From assembly GCA_020849495.1 (NCBI GenBank), contig JADLGD010000101.1, forward strand, positions 1 through 46,343: DNA of 46,343 nucleotides. The letters are read 5' to 3'. The stretch is from Fluviicola sp. (GTDB lineage Bacteria; Bacteroidota; Bacteroidia; Flavobacteriales_D; Crocinitomicaceae). Position 1 is the first letter of the stretch, and every line of letters starts with the position of its first letter. Under the pieces are notes generated by a model, which was not told the DNA's origin, did not search any database, and saw only the letters and a program-made list of their open reading frames with translations. Of this stretch, positions 44,606 through 46,343 are shown piece after piece. Made by a program: the position numbers and the translations under genes.

Positions 44606-45268
44606 TTACCCGCAATTTTGATGGATTTCTGTTGAAATGTTTTTTGCTGTTTTAGGAACTTCAATAAACCATTTACCAGTTATAGTATGCTTTTTCCCAT
44701 CCGGACCAATTACTAATGCTTTTATCTCAATATCTTGAATACCTTTTAATTTCCATAGATAAGATTGTGCTTTTGTAATTTTGTTTCCTTCTCCAGAAAT
44801 CGACTTTTTTTTATGAGTTAAAGTCCATTCAAGTACTTGGAAATTTGCGTTTAATGGTATGCTAGCATCGTATTTTGCGAAAATCCTTTCTTCACTTAAT
44901 GATGCTTTACCACCTTGAGCACACGCTCCCCAATACAGACTTGGAATAGGCATGTTTAATAGTTGATAATTGTATGTTGCCAAAGTATCAAACTCATTTA
45001 TTGAATTATTTATCACATAAATTTTTAATGTTTTATCATAGGAGTTTGAAAAAACTTCATAAGTGCTATCTTCCTGTTTTGTGATAATTGCATTCGGACA
45101 TAAAATAAGAATGTTTGATTGATCACAATTGGATACTACAGGTTTTATAATGTTTGGATAACCTCTATAAAGAAAATGATATTCAGTCATTTCAATTGCG
45201 ACTTTACTATCTTGACCAGTAACTACGAAACATGAAATGATTAGTAAAATTGATAGTATTGTTTTCAT
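44606..45268 (-). CDS. Exported protein resembling the C-terminal domains of GldM
   Basis: The 220-residue protein has a signal peptide ending VVTGQ, then AIEMTEYHFLYRGYPNIIKPVVS, like the repeated domain of GldM that follows its membrane helix, and then IPSLYWGACAQGGKASLSEE, FQVLEWTLTHKKK and IEIKALVIGPDGKKHTITGKW, which match the last GldM domain. GldM is the periplasmic T9SS motor component. The N-terminal helix and first domains of GldM are missing, replaced by a cleavable signal, so this is a paralog rather than GldM itself. It sits in an operon between a lipoprotein gene and the LprI-like gene. Confidence 0.72.
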   Translation of the reverse strand: MKTILSILLIISCFVVTGQDSKVAIEMTEYHFLYRGYPNIIKPVVSNCDQSNILILCPNAIITKQEDSTYEVFSNSYDKTLKIYVINNSINEFDTLATYNYQLLNMPIPSLYWGACAQGGKASLSEERIFAKYDASIPLNANFQVLEWTLTHKKKSISGEGNKITKAQSYLWKLKGIQDIEIKALVIGPDGKKHTITGKWFIEVPKTAKNISTEIHQNCG

Positions 45269-45280
45269 TTTAATTATTTT

Positions 45281-45709
45281 TTACTCACACAATGGCAAAG
45301 CATCCACCAACTGCTCCATCGCTTTTTCAGCTGCATAATCTTCAACAGCATTAAACTCTTTTGCGGTTTGCCATTCTTTTTGTTTACGATTGTAATAAGC
45401 GCGAATACTTAATGAGGAGGAAGTTGTTTCATCTGAATCCAAAGTAATCATGTAAAGACGTTTGTTGATATTGATACACTTGCAATCTAAAAAATCATAT
45501 CCATTATCATTCCACAAAGCTACAGCACTGGAATCAGACCCATTCACCTCAAATCCGTCGACGTCTTCTAACTGACCTAAGGCAAAATCAATTTCAGATG
45601 ACGGACATTCAAATTCATGTTCAGCTGAAGATCCCAAAGTACCAGGACTATCAAACAATACACAAGAACTTAGCAATACCAAAAGTGAAAGTATGATTTT
45701 GATTTTCAT
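45281..45709 (-). CDS. Hypothetical lipoprotein
   Basis: The 142-residue protein has a lipobox (LLSSC, Cys near 16) and a mature part with FECPSSEIDFALGQLEDVDGF, LDCKCININKRLYMITL and LSIRAYYNRKQKEWQTAKEF. Three or more Cys residues in the mature part suggest a disulfide. No family recognised. It is the first gene of a three-gene reverse-strand group, 12 bases before the GldM-like gene. Confidence 0.62.
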   Translation of the reverse strand: MKIKIILSLLVLLSSCVLFDSPGTLGSSAEHEFECPSSEIDFALGQLEDVDGFEVNGSDSSAVALWNDNGYDFLDCKCININKRLYMITLDSDETTSSSLSIRAYYNRKQKEWQTAKEFNAVEDYAAEKAMEQLVDALPLCE

Positions 45710-45747
45710 AGGGTTTAAAGTTATAATAAATCTTTATGGATGTTCGA

Positions 45748-45769
45748 AAGTTGTCTTTTCAAACAACTT
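45748..45769. promoter_or_regulatory. Inverted repeat upstream of the TonB-dependent receptor gene
   Basis: AAGTTGT-cttttcaa-ACAACTT is a perfect 7+8+7 inverted repeat in the gap between the divergent lipoprotein and receptor genes. Candidate operator; the size makes chance possible. Confidence 0.35.
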
Positions 45770-45785
45770 CTTTTTCATACTTTTG
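45751..45785 (+). promoter_or_regulatory. Candidate promoter of the TonB-dependent receptor gene
   Basis: TTG at 45751-45753 and TACTTTTG at 45778-45785, with a 24-nt spacer, somewhat longer than the 19 nt of rpsO and rpmH. The leader to the ATG would be about 28 nt. The TTG lies inside the inverted repeat. Confidence 0.5.
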
Positions 45786-45817
45786 CAACTCAAAACGCAA
45801 CTAAACACATACGAACC

Positions 45818-46343
45818 ATGAAGCTTTCACTTTTCATATTTTTATTGACCTCATTTTCACTGTTTTCGCAAACAACAATCAAAGGAACGGTGCTCACACA
45901 AAATGGGAAACCAGTCGAATTGGCAACGGTGTTTATCAAAGGTACAATGGATGCTGTTCAAACAGATGCGGATGGTAAATTCACATTGGTATCAAAGTTA
46001 ACTGGAAAACAATTATTGGTCATTCGAAGTGAAGAAATTGAAGAGAAAACACAAGAAGTGACCCTTTCTGGTGGCGAATTGGTTCAAGAAATCCGAGTGG
46101 ATAAATCGACAAAGATTGAAGATGTAGTCATCGTTGCAGGAAGTATGCAAGCAAATAATGACAGAGCTGTTGCAATTTTAAATCCAATTGACATTGTGAC
46201 AACTGCTGGTGGACACGGAGATATCGCTGGTGCATTGCAAACACTTCCAGGTGTTCAACGAAACGGTGGTGACCAAACAGGTTTGATGGTACGTGGTGGA
46301 GATGTGAACGAATCCTTGGTAGTAATTGATGGTTTGGTTGCTC
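45818..46343 (+). CDS. TonB-dependent receptor with carboxypeptidase-like domain, C-terminus cut by window edge
   Basis: About 175 residues are visible. A signal peptide (ending FSQ) is followed by a carboxypeptidase-regulatory-like domain (TTIKGTVLTQNGKPVELATVFIKGTMDAVQTDADGKF, residues about 20-95), then the start of a plug domain (AGGHGDIAGALQTLPGVQRNGGDQTGLMVRGGDVNESLVVIDGL). This layout is typical of Bacteroidota outer-membrane receptors. The barrel lies outside the window and the substrate cannot be told. No susD-like gene is seen in the window. Confidence 0.9.
   Translation, partial: MKLSLFIFLLTSFSLFSQTTIKGTVLTQNGKPVELATVFIKGTMDAVQTDADGKFTLVSKLTGKQLLVIRSEEIEEKTQEVTLSGGELVQEIRVDKSTKIEDVVIVAGSMQANNDRAVAILNPIDIVTTAGGHGDIAGALQTLPGVQRNGGDQTGLMVRGGDVNESLVVIDGLVA

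Noticed and set aside
1..46343. tRNA, rRNA, CRISPR, insertion sequence or prophage
   Set aside because: Looked for cloverleaf arms, regular repeat-spacer units, transposase motifs and terminal repeats in the gaps; none found.

Overview
The window looks like chromosome of a Bacteroidota bacterium of the order Flavobacteriales, most like Crocinitomicaceae/Fluviicola (inference from gene content and order, not from a search). Supporting signs are low GC, Bacteroidota-type promoters (TTG about 19 nt upstream of TAnnTTTG) in front of rpsO and rpmH, almost no Shine-Dalgarno sequences, many Cys-lipidated and Q-ending signal peptides, and several parts of the type IX secretion system (T9SS): PorT, three cargo proteins with sorting domains, and a free-standing GldM C-terminal-like protein.

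Layout. 1-6.3 kb: a DUF3857 exported protein cut by the left edge, a GH25 muramidase, a lipoprotein, 3-hydroxybutyryl-CoA dehydrogenase, an ABC exporter and two small envelope proteins. 6.4-17.5 kb: the housekeeping core, with an aspartate aminotransferase-heptose kinase pair (1-nt overlap), ubiE-porT-FAD dehydrogenase, a SpoU RNA methylase divergent from the tamL outer-membrane assembly gene, then fbaA and accD. 17.5-24.7 kb: a HutD-like protein, a MORN-type protein and its partner, rpsO-pnp with a structured intergenic leader, a Fic protein, dagK and DUF1361. 24.7-35.7 kb: a lipoprotein, DUF1456 divergent from a membrane-anchored possible lysozyme-fold protein, a T9SS cargo protein, DUF2306 and YARHG proteins, a SprB-repeat T9SS cargo protein, a lipoprotein and a second ABC exporter. 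35.8-41.7 kb: rpmH, then a TPR histidine kinase and NarL-type regulator followed by an ELWxxDGT-repeat T9SS protein and an OmpA-family protein. 41.7-46.3 kb: threonine aldolase with two overlapping downstream genes, a small lipoprotein, a reverse-strand operon of lipoprotein, GldM-like and LprI-like genes, and the start of a TonB-dependent receptor.

How the genes work together: most are unlinked housekeeping or envelope genes. The clearest functional groupings are envelope biogenesis (PorT, TamL, heptose kinase), RNA/translation (rpsO, pnp, rpmH), and the 36.2-41.7 kb block, where a two-component system sits immediately upstream of a secreted repeat protein and an OmpA-like protein.

Most notable observations: (1) the LprI-like gene at 44.1-44.6 kb has an in-frame TAG exactly where the family has Trp, with the rest of the domain intact behind it; (2) several genes carry a TAnnTTTG-like -7 box only 5-6 nt before the start codon, suggesting leaderless mRNAs; (3) a terminator and two inverted repeats lie between rpsO and pnp; (4) a GldM C-terminal-like protein without the membrane anchor lies in a small operon. 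No tRNA, rRNA, CRISPR array, prophage or insertion sequence was seen, and every gap between genes is under 300 bases. I did not find a clearly new defence or mobile system.
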